Shown here in pieces: positions 38,699 to 48,534 of a stretch of 64,000 nucleotides of DNA. The stretch spans positions 62,001 to 126,000 of the forward strand of contig JASAOO010003558.1 of assembly GCA_030849075.1 (NCBI GenBank), given 5' to 3'. The position numbers and the translations under genes are program-made. Origin of the DNA: Zelonia costaricensis. Taxonomy: Eukaryota; Euglenozoa; Kinetoplastea; Trypanosomatida; Trypanosomatidae. The first letter of the stretch is position 1, and each line of letters starts with the position of its first letter. The notes beneath the pieces were generated by a model. That model saw nothing but the letters and a program-made list of their open reading frames with translations, searched no databases and was not told the DNA's origin.

Positions 38699-40786
38699 TC
38701 AGAGGGCCACCGAAGGGGGCTTGCCAGGGCCGTGGCGTCGCTGCAGGCGGTACATCTTCTGCTCCGTCAGCGAGCGCGAAGGGTGGAAGCACGCGTCGAT
38801 CCCAACGCCCTGCTCCCGCGCCGCGTGGCACAGCTGCTCGTTCGAGGTGACAATCACAGCGTCCACAGCGTCGGCAAGACCGAAGACGACCCTGTTGCGC
38901 AGCGACACCTTCCCGCTGAGTCGCAGGTACTCGACGAAGCTGAACAGCGGTGGTGCCGCGGCGGGTGCGTCGTGCGGCGACGCGCTCGGCACACCCGGCT
39001 CGCCGCTCTCTCGCATGCGCTCACGCAGAAAGGTGGTGTTCACCACGCTGACGAGACGCAGCAGTCGAGCTGCACGCGCTACCTCCTGCGGCCCGGCGAT
39101 GGTCTCCAGAATCCACCGGAACTCCTCGTACGTTATGTCGGCCACCACCCAGTTCGGCCGCACCGCCGGCTCGCCGTCAAGGCGCGCGTTGAACTCCGCC
39201 ACCAGCGCAGACTCCTCGAGCGGTGCCGACGCGGTACCGTCGGCGTTCCAAAGCCGCGGCAGAGCGTCAGCGTCCGCCGCTTCGGACGGTCGCGCCCGCG
39301 CCGCCGCCTCGATCTCTGGCAGCCAACTGAGGTCCGCGAGCGCAACGAGTGCGGCCGGAAGCGCCGCACGGCGCGCAGCGTCGGTCGATGGGTCGTTGTC
39401 GTCGTCGGGCCCGCGTCGCAGCAGTGACGCCCGCATGAGGGTGCTGAGTGCCGCCGGGGCGAGCCACGTGGTGCACGACCGCAACGCCGGCTCCATTACG
39501 TCCACCACGGCGCGGCACTCCTCTGCCTCCTTGCGCTGCTGCTCCCGCAGGACGTGGAAGGGTGCCAGTCGCGCCAGTCGCGTCGACACAGGCATGCCGT
39601 CAGCGAAGCAGCTCTGCGAGGTGAGCGTGACGAGGGCCGTCGTGTCAAGGCACACAACCGGCGCCCCACGCGTCATTCGAGGTAGCCAGGCATCAGCGGC
39701 ATCGTAACCGCGGTCGTCCCCACGCGACCCTGGAAAGGGCGGACGCGGCACCGCCGCCTCCATGCCGAGGCCCGCCTCTGCCGCCAACGTGGCCCACGAC
39801 ACCCCGACGGCGGCAAAGAAGTGCTGCAACGCCGGCGGAGGCGGATGGAGCAGTACGACGGCCACGCCAGCCGTGCGGCGATGCGGCATGCAGGTGCGCC
39901 GTGCGCGGGCGACGAGGGCGAGCAACATGTCCGTGAAGGGAGTGGACCCGTTCAGCTCGAGCGCGGCGGCCTCGAGGGCGAGGTTGCGCCGCGTCGCCGT
40001 CTTCACCTTGATCCAGCGGTGCTCGCTGCAGGAGACGACATCCACCTCAATGCGGGTATCGTCCGAGAAGGCACTCCGCGGCAGCGCGCCTGCAACCGCG
40101 GCGGCCCGCTGGGGTGGCCCGACGTTGCCGCTCACGGGCACAAACACCCCCGTGACGTCGCTTTCCCGCTCCAAGCACGTGACAATGCCGTCGAAGTGCG
40201 CCATCGAGTTGCACTGCGCACACGCCACCGCCGCCTCCATCACCGGTGCGGGCACCGCCGGCGAAGGCAGCGGGACGGCATCGGCCACATCAGCCTCGCC
40301 GGTGCAGCCCGCCGCCCGCAGCGCCGCCACGCTGCGCCGCACGTTGTCCGTTTCCTTGCGGAGGCGGCCACGCAGCTTGGCGACGCCCTGGTAGGCCGCG
40401 GACGCGTCCCTGCGGCTCACCGTACCGGCCGACGCTGACGCCTTCTCCGGCAGGACGCGCTCCAAGCGCGCGTGCAGCTCCTCGGCCACGAGCAGAAGAC
40501 GCTGCAGGAAGGCGCAGAGGGCGTGCGGCGAGCTGGCGGTGGTAAACGCGTCGTGATGCTGCAGCTCGCCCTCCCGCCCGTCCGCGTCTGTCTCCGCTGA
40601 CCTCGCCGCGTCGTTGCCGCTGTTGTCCACGCATTGGCTGGGGCTGCGGCTGTACGACGCGCTGGCAGACGGCGACGAGGCCGCGCCGCTCGAGTGCGCG
40701 CTTACGTCGAGGCCGGACCCGGTGTGCGCCTGCGCGTCGTCCTCGTCCGAGGACGGGATCGGCATGGCCGCGTAGAGCTGGTCCAT
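38699..40786 (-). CDS. UPF0415/C7orf25-like protein (DUF1308, PIN-like)
   Basis: The predicted protein has 695 residues from ATG 40786 (MDQLYAAMPIPSSDEDD). The N-terminal ~90 residues are acidic and Ser-rich. The rest matches the pattern of the UPF0415 family (human C7orf25). A helical segment ALCAFLQRLLLVAEELHARLERVLP is followed by IEVDVVSCSEHRWIKVKTATRRNL, as in the family's 'VDVVa..g..WvKv..rn'. Then comes APVVCLDTTALVTLTSQSC with D381, the PIN-like strand 'vnLDiTtLia.vS'. Finally there is RVVFGLADAVDAVIVTSNEQLCHAAREQGV and RSLTEQKM, as in 'FGTGD..kA.tvTaN..FvraA..qGv......RaLTE.K'. The biochemical role of the family is unknown; a PIN-like nuclease has been suggested from fold. It is about 270 residues longer than the human protein, mostly from linkers. 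Confidence 0.78.
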   Translation of the reverse strand: MDQLYAAMPIPSSDEDDAQAHTGSGLDVSAHSSGAASSPSASASYSRSPSQCVDNSGNDAARSAETDADGREGELQHHDAFTTASSPHALCAFLQRLLLVAEELHARLERVLPEKASASAGTVSRRDASAAYQGVAKLRGRLRKETDNVRRSVAALRAAGCTGEADVADAVPLPSPAVPAPVMEAAVACAQCNSMAHFDGIVTCLERESDVTGVFVPVSGNVGPPQRAAAVAGALPRSAFSDDTRIEVDVVSCSEHRWIKVKTATRRNLALEAAALELNGSTPFTDMLLALVARARRTCMPHRRTAGVAVVLLHPPPPALQHFFAAVGVSWATLAAEAGLGMEAAVPRPPFPGSRGDDRGYDAADAWLPRMTRGAPVVCLDTTALVTLTSQSCFADGMPVSTRLARLAPFHVLREQQRKEAEECRAVVDVMEPALRSCTTWLAPAALSTLMRASLLRRGPDDDNDPSTDAARRAALPAALVALADLSWLPEIEAAARARPSEAADADALPRLWNADGTASAPLEESALVAEFNARLDGEPAVRPNWVVADITYEEFRWILETIAGPQEVARAARLLRLVSVVNTTFLRERMRESGEPGVPSASPHDAPAAAPPLFSFVEYLRLSGKVSLRNRVVFGLADAVDAVIVTSNEQLCHAAREQGVGIDACFHPSRSLTEQKMYRLQRRHGPGKPPSVAL

Positions 40787-42014
40787 TGCGCAGTGGGGTG
40801 CGCGTGTGGAAATAGATGGAGGGGGGGGGAGGGGCAAGGCGAAGAGGAGGTCGGTGAGATCGGCAGCAGGCTAAGTGCGCGAGGCGTCCGCGGCGGTTGC
40901 AGACTAAGGGGAGACGGATCACGTGCTTAGCCGCCTGTCCGTGCAGGCGTTAAAGTGGAAAGCAAATTTGGTGTATTGGCTGCGTGTCTTGCGTGCGCGC
41001 GGCACAGCGTTGCGTCTGCGTCTGCGTGTGTGTACGCGCGTGCTGATTGCGCACGGCGCGCGAGATATGCGGTTGTAGCTCTGATGCGCGCTGTGGATGA
41101 AATTGCGCGCAAGGGAGCGAGGAGGAGTGGGAGAGGCACGGTTCTGTGTGTCTCTTGTCGTGTTGACCCTCTGCGGTGGAGTATGCGTGGTGCCCGTGCG
41201 AGGGGAGAGAGCTCACGCGGAGCGGGTGGAGGTGACGGTGGAGGGGGTGGCGACCTTGAAGTCCGGGTTGTGGAGAAGATGAGAAGCGGGTGCAGGTGGG
41301 CCGTGGGTCAACTGTGTGTGTGTGTGTGTGTGTCTGCGTGTGCTCGAGCAAGCTAGACACAGCAGCCCTCTGAGGCGCGAGAGCCTGGAAGGCCGGGACG
41401 AAGAAGCCCCTTCTCTGACGCACGTCGGGTCACGGGCCCCCGCTGTGGGTGGCGCTCATTGCGCGCTCCGCGGGTGCGAACGCAGAGCTCCGCCGGGGAG
41501 GGGAGAGGGCGGCCTGTCACTGGGGCAGGGTGGTGCCGACGCCACTGTCGAAGAGAACTCAGTGTTGTGCATCAGCGGCGTTCCGCACTACCGCGTACGT
41601 GGTGGTGATGGCGTGCGGCTGGCGTCCTGGGCGTGCACGGTGGAAGGTCTGTAGACGTGACAGGCGTAGCGGAAGGTGGAAAGCAGCGCGCAAGGTGTGC
41701 CGATGCGCGTGCATCTCTTTTCGGTGTGCAGGTATGTAAGTGTGCGTGTGTGTGAGTGTGAATAAGAAGGAAGGTACCAAAGGCCGACTCGACGTCAACA
41801 CGTCACAGCCCCTTGTGTGACAACAGCGACGCCGCCGAATCCGCACACGCGGGAGGGGGGGAGGGGGGTTGCGCCGGACGACGTGGTGCTCCTGCAATAC
41901 GACTCGACGACTCTCACTCGAGGGAGGCCGCGCTCAGAGAAGCGGGAAGAGGGGAAAGGTGCCGGAGGTTTGTGCGAGCAGAAGTGCCTCGTCGCCACCT
42001 CGCACAGCTTCAAC
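40787..42014. other. Intergenic region upstream of the C7orf25-like gene
   Basis: It holds a CT-rich tract on the coding strand at about 40819-40845, interrupted TG/CG repeats at about 41005-41035, and (GT)n at about 41313-41333. No gene is supported. Confidence 0.55.
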
Positions 42015-42389
42015 TCAGTCGCTCTGTTCGTAGCGCCACCAGTCCAAGCGCTTCTCGACGGGCCAATCGCGCAGCTGCTCGTACTCGCGCTGCGACAGCT
42101 CGGCGAAGCGGTGGTGGGTGTAGTCCTTGTCATCCACGCATCGTCCCCACAACCCGATCCGGGCCGACGGAACCTGGTCGAAGTTCACCGTCACGGATGT
42201 GATGCCGCACTGCGTGCACAAGCGGTACCGCCGCTCCCGATCGAAGTCCTTGCGCATGTGCTTCTGGTTCTCCAGCCGAAACGTGTCCTTCATCCGCTTG
42301 TTCAGCACCACGCCATTGCTGCGGTTGAGGGAACCGAACTTGGTGAAGGAGTACAGCGAGTTTGGCCCCAGCACGTTGGCGCGTGACAT
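42015..42389 (-). CDS. Small conserved-looking hypothetical protein (124 residues)
   Basis: The predicted protein has 124 residues from ATG 42389 (MSRANVLGPNSLYSF). The frame is open a few codons upstream without an ATG. The first ~50 residues are Ser/Asn/Arg/Lys-rich with few acids, compatible with a mitochondrial presequence. A CTQC pair at about residues 59-62 (within RRYRLCTQCGITSVTV) precedes a Trp-rich, strongly charged C-terminal half (IGLWGRCVDDKDYTHHRFAEL, REYEQLRDWPVEKRLDWWRYEQSD). The composition is that of a folded protein rather than low-complexity, so the gene is likely real. I do not recognise the family; a small mitochondrial complex subunit is one possibility. Confidence 0.8.
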   Translation of the reverse strand: MSRANVLGPNSLYSFTKFGSLNRSNGVVLNKRMKDTFRLENQKHMRKDFDRERRYRLCTQCGITSVTVNFDQVPSARIGLWGRCVDDKDYTHHRFAELSQREYEQLRDWPVEKRLDWWRYEQSD

Positions 42390-43094
42390 GACGTCCGGCT
42401 CTCGTTCCGTCTGCACTGGAGAGTGCCTGGTTGGGTGGAGGGAAGTGCGGTGGTTGGCCAGCGGTGTCGGTGCAGAACGCGGTGACGCAAGCGTCGCGCT
42501 CGCCTTATCCGGTAGCTTCGAACGCTGGGGGGGGGGGGGGTATGGTGGGTGAGCGGCGTTGGACCCGCTGGCAGATCAGGGAAGGGTGGGTGTGGGAAAT
42601 AATGGCCACTCACAAGCGGGGTGGCGTGAAGTGCAAGAGTGCGACGAAGCAATGGAGATCAGCGAGGAAGGTGGGGGAAGGGGGGCGGATGGCGAAGGGG
42701 CTTCAGCATTATTTTTGTGGCGGCGGTGCACCTCAGGTGCGGGCGGTAACGCTCGCAGAGGCTGAAGCCTCGAGAAGGCATACGACGCAGCCACGAGCGC
42801 ACAACTACACGGTCCCTTTCAACTCGCCGCGCGCACACACACGTCACGACACACACGTTGGCACATCGTCAGCAAACTGCCACGAGGCGCACGCTCAGGT
42901 CTGCGCCGGAGGCAGAAGCCGTTTGGGTTCTCGAGAGGTGTCTTCTTCTTGAGTTAACTGTGTTCGTCGCGAGTTAGCGAGGTTAACCGAGATACGGCCC
43001 AGCTGGCCCATCCACACCACGTCACAGCGAGCTTGGGGAAGAGACGCTGAGGTGGAGAAGGGCCCGTCAAACAGCCCAGACTCTCTTGTCTCGC
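42390..43094. other. Intergenic region upstream of the 124-residue gene
   Basis: It holds a G run at about 42526-42540 (C run on the coding strand, a likely polypyrimidine tract) and a CA-rich patch at about 42831-42860. No gene is seen. Confidence 0.5.
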
Positions 43095-43631
43095 TCAGAA
43101 GAAGTCGTGCTTGGACTTGCGCTTCGAGGCGCGCTTCTCCTTCGCCTTGGCCGCGTCGAGGGCGGCCTTCTTCGCCTTGGCGGCCTTGGATTTCTGGTTC
43201 GCCTTGGTGTTGCGCTTGATGCGGGTGGAGACGACGTCCTCGAACTGCGGGTTCTCCTCGATCCACTCGTCCGCGAAGGACTTGTAGCGGCGACGCTTGT
43301 TGCGGCCCACATCAGCAAAGTAGCCGAACTCCATGAACTCGTTCTCGCCGATGTCGGCGGTCTTCTTGGGGGCCTGATGCTGGTGCTCCGGGTCCACGAA
43401 GTTGCGGTACTTGAGCAGCTCCAACTCCTGCTTCTGGTCCGCGCTGAGCGGCTTCTTCTTCATGCCGTACCACTGCGAGAGCGTGTTCTTCTGCTCGCGG
43501 CGCTTGTCACGGATGGCGTCCTTGCGATCTTGGATGCCTTGCACGCCGTTGCGGCCGCCGTAGAAGTCGCCGGAGCTGGTCACCGCCTTGGCCATCATGT
43601 CGGCCACGTTGCTGCCGCTGCTGCTCGGCAT
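43095..43631 (-). CDS. FCF2: Fcf2-family pre-rRNA processing protein
   Basis: The predicted protein has 178 residues from ATG 43631 (MPSSSGSNVADMM). Fcf2 is a nucleolar component of the small-subunit processome needed for early cleavages of pre-rRNA. The match is to the Fcf2 C-terminal domain: LSQWYGMKKKPLSADQKQ-type start at ~residue 51, then ELELLKYRNFVDPEHQHQ (family: DxxLLKMRxxLDPKxHYK). FMEFGYFADVGRNKRRRYKSF lies where the family has 'P.yFqVGtiveg..ef', and ADEWIEENPQFEDVVSTRIKR corresponds to the 'LadaefrrY.krKy' helix. The last ~45 residues are Lys/Ala-rich and basic, a nucleolar-type tail ending KSKHDFF. The fit is partial but ordered. UTP13, another small-subunit processome protein, is encoded ~16 kb upstream. 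Confidence 0.83.
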   Translation of the reverse strand: MPSSSGSNVADMMAKAVTSSGDFYGGRNGVQGIQDRKDAIRDKRREQKNTLSQWYGMKKKPLSADQKQELELLKYRNFVDPEHQHQAPKKTADIGENEFMEFGYFADVGRNKRRRYKSFADEWIEENPQFEDVVSTRIKRNTKANQKSKAAKAKKAALDAAKAKEKRASKRKSKHDFF

Positions 43632-44533
43632 GGCGATCGGGCGAGCGGGTGAGCGGTGGGCGGGGTGTGGGGAGTGGGGGGAGAAGCGTGCGAGACGGAA
43701 GCGACTCAACTTCACACGTGATGTCGGCAGGATTGAGTGCGCGAGGCGGCGAGGTGTAAGCGACGTGCACACGAGACGCGTGCGGCAAGAGGGAGAGAAA
43801 GAATGGAGATGAGGGAGTTCATGTGGAGGGGCTTGAAGTGAAGCGGCAGTGGGCACTTGCTTGATGACACGCCGCTGTGTGCGGACGCCTCAGAGCGGCA
43901 CAGGGAAGCCACGTTCATCCACGCGGCGCAACCACGCCCTAGGGCGGCAGCCTCTACAATTTCTCCTCAGCAGCATGACTCGCAGTCCAGCGCGCGCACT
44001 GGTAGCGATGCAACAAGAAGTCGCTACAACCGCACTGCGCCGCCGCCAGCGCACGTGTCTGGCACCGCTGTTGTGCTGAGCTTTGCATGCCTGAACGCTG
44101 TGTTGATGTCTCTGAGGGTGGGTTGGTGGGTGCGCCTCGGCGAGCGCACGCACATCGGTAGAGAAGAATGCAGAAACAGAGTAGAGCGAGACACGCAGAG
44201 CGCACATCTACACACATGCCCACGTGTGCACATGGGCTGCGCATACCCAGCAACAAAACAAAAGCGGGCACCGCAGCTCTGTTTCTGGACACACGAGACG
44301 ACGTCACGCAACGTCGAAGTCGGAAGCTCACAGAGACCGGTGCAGGGGGGGGGCGGGAGGAGGCGGCTGCGACGAACGCCATGCTCGCGCGACGGCGTGG
44401 CTCCTTGATGAGGACCCAAGGGCGACGAAAAGCACCACAAGCATGCCCAGATGCACACATGCCCACATGCCCACACACACACACACACACACACACACAA
44501 CTCGTCCCGCTCGCTCTGACTGCATCGCGGGCT
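43632..44533. other. Intergenic region upstream of the Fcf2-type gene
   Basis: The coding strand has a long CT-rich, AG-poor stretch from about 43700 to 43632. (CA)n lies at 44472-44499, just downstream of the stop of the 925-residue coiled-coil gene. No gene is supported. Confidence 0.55.
44472..44499. repeat. (CA)n microsatellite
   Basis: Fourteen CA units, about 35 bases downstream of the stop codon of the 925-residue coiled-coil gene. Confidence 0.9.
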
Positions 44534-47311
44534 TTACCGCAGCTGCCGCGTCGCCACCTGCAAGCGCTCCTCCAGCTCAAACTTCGCCTGTAGCGTCTCC
44601 TGCAGGAGGCACTGCAAGGCTCGCAGCCGTCCCTCCTCGCTGCCGCGCGTCACCGCCGCAGGCGTCAACACGCCAGCCGCGAGCAGCTGGTTCATCGTGG
44701 AGGCGTTGCGCTTCAGCTCCTCCTTGAGCGCGCCGCACTGCCGCTGGAGGTCTTCTATGACGGACGTGAGACGCCACTTCTCCTCCTGCATCGTCGTCAG
44801 CCGGTCCAGCAGCGCCTCGTTCTCCACCTGCACCGCCTCCCACGTCGACATCCGCTCCGGGTCGTAGCGCCGCTCAATCTCCGTCACGAGCCGCGGTGAG
44901 GCCACAATCGGCGTGTGCGTGGACGCGTGGGTGGCGCTCACGTCCAGCTCATCGTCGGCCGACGCCGCGGGGCCGTCCTCGCCGTCCGTGCGGCACACCC
45001 ACGCCGTCGCCGTGTCGCGCCACCCACTCGAGAAGGAGGCGCGACGTGACATCACCGCCTGCCCGCCGCCCCCAGCACTGCTGCCGAGACTGGCGTTGTT
45101 CATCGGCGCGGCACCGGCGGCAGCGGCGGAGGTGGTGGGGCGTGCCTGCTGCGCCATGTCCAAGAGCCTTAACTTCTGACCCAGCTCCTCCTGCGAGACG
45201 GCCAGCGCCTGCCGCAGCTCCTTGTTGAGGGCGGCGAGCTGCTGCGTCTCGGCCTTGCGCTGGGCGTCCGCGAGGGCCAGGCGGCGCTCGAAGGTGTGCT
45301 TGAGCTCGTCGAGCTGCCGCTCCCGGTCCACCAGCGTCGCCGTATCCGCGGCGGCCCCAAAGACAGGCGTGTGCGAGGCAGGGGAGCCCTGTGCTGCTGC
45401 CGTGGCCTCGCGCGACGTGGGGGAGGAGGAGGAGGAAGACGCGCTGTTCGCTGTGTGCAGAGACGCCGCGGCAGCAGAGGCGGGAGTGGCGGTGGCGTCG
45501 GTCGATGCCCGCCGCACGCCGTTCCCCGCGCCGCCCCCCGCCCCGGAAGTAGGTGCCGCGGTGCTCGCTCGTCTGTGCCCCCCACTCGCGTGCGCCCCGT
45601 TCGGAGGGCCGGCGGCCGTGGGGCCGTGTCGGCGGCACTGCAGCCACACCGCCTCCCGGACCTGGTAGCTCAGCAGGCGCTTGAGCAGCTGCTTCTCCGC
45701 CGCCACGTGCACCGCGGCCTCACGCCGCAGGCCCTGCAGGCGCTGCTCCCACTCCGCGCGCTCCCGCTGAAATGAGTCGGTGCGCTCCCGCAGCGCACTA
45801 CGCAGCCGGTTGGCGTCCCGCTCCAGCTGCCGCAGCCGCTCCTCCTCTTCCTTGCGCGAGATGGCCCGCTCCAGCTCCAGCTCGCTCTCGTTCACCTGCC
45901 TGCGGTACTGCAGCGCCGCCGCCTTCAGCTCCGCGTTCTCTTTCTGAAGCGCCAGCGCCACCTCCTCGGCCTTGACCCGCCGCGCCGCCTGCTTCTTGCC
46001 GTCGCGGGTCAACTTGTCCGTAAGGGTGTGGAGGTCGTTGATCTGCTTCTCCAGGGCCTCCTTCTGATACGCCTCGCTTGCCGTCAGCCGCGGCGGCGCT
46101 GGGGCCGGGGTGGCTGATGCGGTCGCACCACCGCCGGCTGGCCCGCCCATGCGGGGACCGCCTGCCGCCGCCTCCATCGAGTTCATGAGAAGCCGCTGCA
46201 GCTGCCCCTCGAGGTGCACGTTCTTCTCTTGGAGAAACGCGCGTTCGCGGCCCAGCGCGGACATCTTCTCCTGCAGCTGGGCCAGCGCGTACACGGCAGC
46301 GTCGCGCCGCTGCTGGGACGCCTGCAGCGCCGCCTCTCGACTTTCCAGCCGCGTCTGCAGCTCCGCGAGGTGCTGGGGCGCATGTTTCACTGCCGGCACT
46401 GGCGCTACGGCGGCGGTGGTGGTGGAGGGAGTCGACTCAGCTGTGCTTGAGCCCTCCGCTGGGGTCGCAGCCGCGAGCACCTCCCTGCGCAGCGCCGCCA
46501 GGTCGGCCAGCGCCGCCTCCAGCCGTGCCTTCGTTTCAGCTCCCGAGTGTTCGGCGGTACTTAGCGCGTCCTGCGCGGCCGCCAGCAGCTGCTGCGTCGC
46601 CTCCAGCGCCATGCCGCGGAGGCGCAGGTCGGCAACTTCATCAGCCGACACCGCTGCCGCCGCCGCCGTGGTGAGCTGCGCAGCGGAGGCCTTACCAGGC
46701 GTCGCCGCGCTCACAGACGGAGCCACCGCCGCCGCCCGCACGGCCGTCGCCGCAGAGCCCGCAGTGCCGGTGCCGCCCGTCACGACCTTGCCCGTGAGCA
46801 CCGTGCCGCGCACCACCCCGCCGGCACCACTGCCTGCGCTGACGGCGCCGGCTGGACTCGCCGCCACCAGACCGCGGGCGACCACCGCAGGGGCCTTGTC
46901 GGGCAGCATCGTTGGCCGAACGGGGGTCGTGGTGGCAGAGGCCGGCGTGTGCAGCTGTGGCGGCGGAGGGGAAGCCGCCGGGCTGACCTCCGCCGTCGGC
47001 ATGGAGGCCGCGGCGCTGCTCTCGGTGTTGACAGCGGCGACCAGTGCGGCGTAGCGGCCGTCTGGCGCGGCACCCAGCAGCCGACTCGACTCGGCTCGCA
47101 ACCGCTCGAGGCAGCGTGCCATCTGCGCGCTGCGCTCCTGCTGCCGCTCCAGCACCTGGATGAGCTCCGGCACGGTGGGTGGCAGCTGCACAATCGAGCT
47201 CGTGTACGGCGCGGTGTCCTCGTCTCCGACTGCCGTAAGCCCCGACGCCGCCCCCTCGGAGCGAGGGGCGGCGGCGGCGGTGGTGGTGGTGGTAGACGCC
47301 GCTGCCGACAT
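44534..47311 (-). CDS. Coiled-coil protein (925 residues)
   Basis: The predicted protein has 925 residues from ATG 47311 (MSAAASTTTTTAAAAP). The first ~45 residues are Ala/Thr-rich. A short coiled coil at about 50-80 (ELIQVLERQQERSAQMARCLERLRAE-type) is followed by a Ser/Ala/Pro-rich linker to ~220. Long coiled coils occupy about 225-380, 420-570 and 670-740, separated by Gly/Pro and Ser/Ala-rich breaks. The C-terminal part (about 800-925) has a conserved-looking start ERRYDPERMSTWEAVQVENEALLDRL, then another coiled coil to the end. No enzymatic domain is seen. It is a structural or scaffold protein of unknown location; cytoskeletal roles are common for such proteins in kinetoplastids. Confidence 0.88.
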   Translation of the reverse strand: MSAAASTTTTTAAAAPRSEGAASGLTAVGDEDTAPYTSSIVQLPPTVPELIQVLERQQERSAQMARCLERLRAESSRLLGAAPDGRYAALVAAVNTESSAAASMPTAEVSPAASPPPPQLHTPASATTTPVRPTMLPDKAPAVVARGLVAASPAGAVSAGSGAGGVVRGTVLTGKVVTGGTGTAGSAATAVRAAAVAPSVSAATPGKASAAQLTTAAAAAVSADEVADLRLRGMALEATQQLLAAAQDALSTAEHSGAETKARLEAALADLAALRREVLAAATPAEGSSTAESTPSTTTAAVAPVPAVKHAPQHLAELQTRLESREAALQASQQRRDAAVYALAQLQEKMSALGRERAFLQEKNVHLEGQLQRLLMNSMEAAAGGPRMGGPAGGGATASATPAPAPPRLTASEAYQKEALEKQINDLHTLTDKLTRDGKKQAARRVKAEEVALALQKENAELKAAALQYRRQVNESELELERAISRKEEEERLRQLERDANRLRSALRERTDSFQRERAEWEQRLQGLRREAAVHVAAEKQLLKRLLSYQVREAVWLQCRRHGPTAAGPPNGAHASGGHRRASTAAPTSGAGGGAGNGVRRASTDATATPASAAAASLHTANSASSSSSSPTSREATAAAQGSPASHTPVFGAAADTATLVDRERQLDELKHTFERRLALADAQRKAETQQLAALNKELRQALAVSQEELGQKLRLLDMAQQARPTTSAAAAGAAPMNNASLGSSAGGGGQAVMSRRASFSSGWRDTATAWVCRTDGEDGPAASADDELDVSATHASTHTPIVASPRLVTEIERRYDPERMSTWEAVQVENEALLDRLTTMQEEKWRLTSVIEDLQRQCGALKEELKRNASTMNQLLAAGVLTPAAVTRGSEEGRLRALQCLLQETLQAKFELEERLQVATRQLR

Positions 47312-48534
47312 GAGCGACAACGACAACTCCGGCAGAGAACTTCAAAAGCGAGCAAGAACACGCGAAGGGGGAAGGGGGTGGAGAAGAGAGAGAAGGGCAG
47401 GTCTGGCTCGAGGGCACGGAAGTGCCGAAGCACTGATGAGTTAAAGAAAGATCGACGTCAGGCGATGCACGTCTTACGGGGCAAATCGCTACTATGTTCG
47501 GTATGATTGGCTGTAGGTGGGTATTGCGTGTGTGTGTGTGTTCGTGTGTCCGGGTGGGTGGGTGGATGTGTTGCATGCAGGGGGGCACGTAAACCACACA
47601 CGCAGACCGGCACTCCGCATTCCGTTGCGCGCCGGCACGAAAAAAAAAAAGGCGACGACGGAGCGCACGAAAGGGGGGGACGAGAGCGGTGAAGGCAGGG
47701 CCCGCGGGCGCAACTTGCGTGCAAGACCTACGCACGAGGCGCGTGCAGACGAACAGCAGTGCGTCGACAGTGACCAACGCACTCAAACACACGCACGCAG
47801 CGTCGGTGGGAGGCGCAGCGCTGAAAGACCCAGTGGACGACGAGTCGGTATTCGCCCTTCCGTTGCTGTGAGCGAGGGAGGAAAGAAGAATTGTGACGGG
47901 CACTGCGGTACCGCTCCTCCGCCGGCACGCGTCGCGGCAACATCGCGTGAGTGGGGAAGCGCACGAGAACGCCATAAAAGACAGATACGGGAGGGGAGAG
48001 AAGAAGACGACGTGGCGAGTAGGTGGTGATGGACAGCACGGCGAGCTCGAAGGACACAGGGCTCGCAGGGTGCGACACAAGCGGCATTCTTCACCGTGTG
48101 AAGGCGCCAATGCGGCGCCAAGCGTGTGCGGCAGAGGGGGAGCCACCGCACCGCCACTGGAGACGCAGAAACTCTACTCGAAACAGCGACGGAGGGACTC
48201 GATGACGTGGACCATTTTTCTTTGCATCCCTCTTCTGCGAAAAATGCTCGTTTGCAAGTCGCCCTATGCAACGCTGTCGGCCACCGCACCGCACCGCGCC
48301 GCGGTGTGCCCAGCGCACGTCGCAAGATGCCGCGACAACCACGTGACGACACAAAGAAGCAGCAGCAGCAGCGGCAACAACAGCTGCAGCATCGATAAGA
48401 GTGGGGTGGCCACGGTGTGCCTGGATACCCGCGCGCGGCGGTCATCTAAAGAGTGATGCTGATCTGAGACGAGTGGGTTCTGAATGTCGCCCACTCAACA
48501 CAGCCACCCGTTGCCCCAGCCCCCCGCCCCCTCT
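47312..48534. other. Intergenic region upstream of the 925-residue coiled-coil gene
   Basis: It contains a short (GT)n at about 47527-47541, an A run at about 47640-47650 (T run on the coding strand) and a CAG-type trinucleotide run at about 48358-48385. No gene is supported. Confidence 0.55.
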
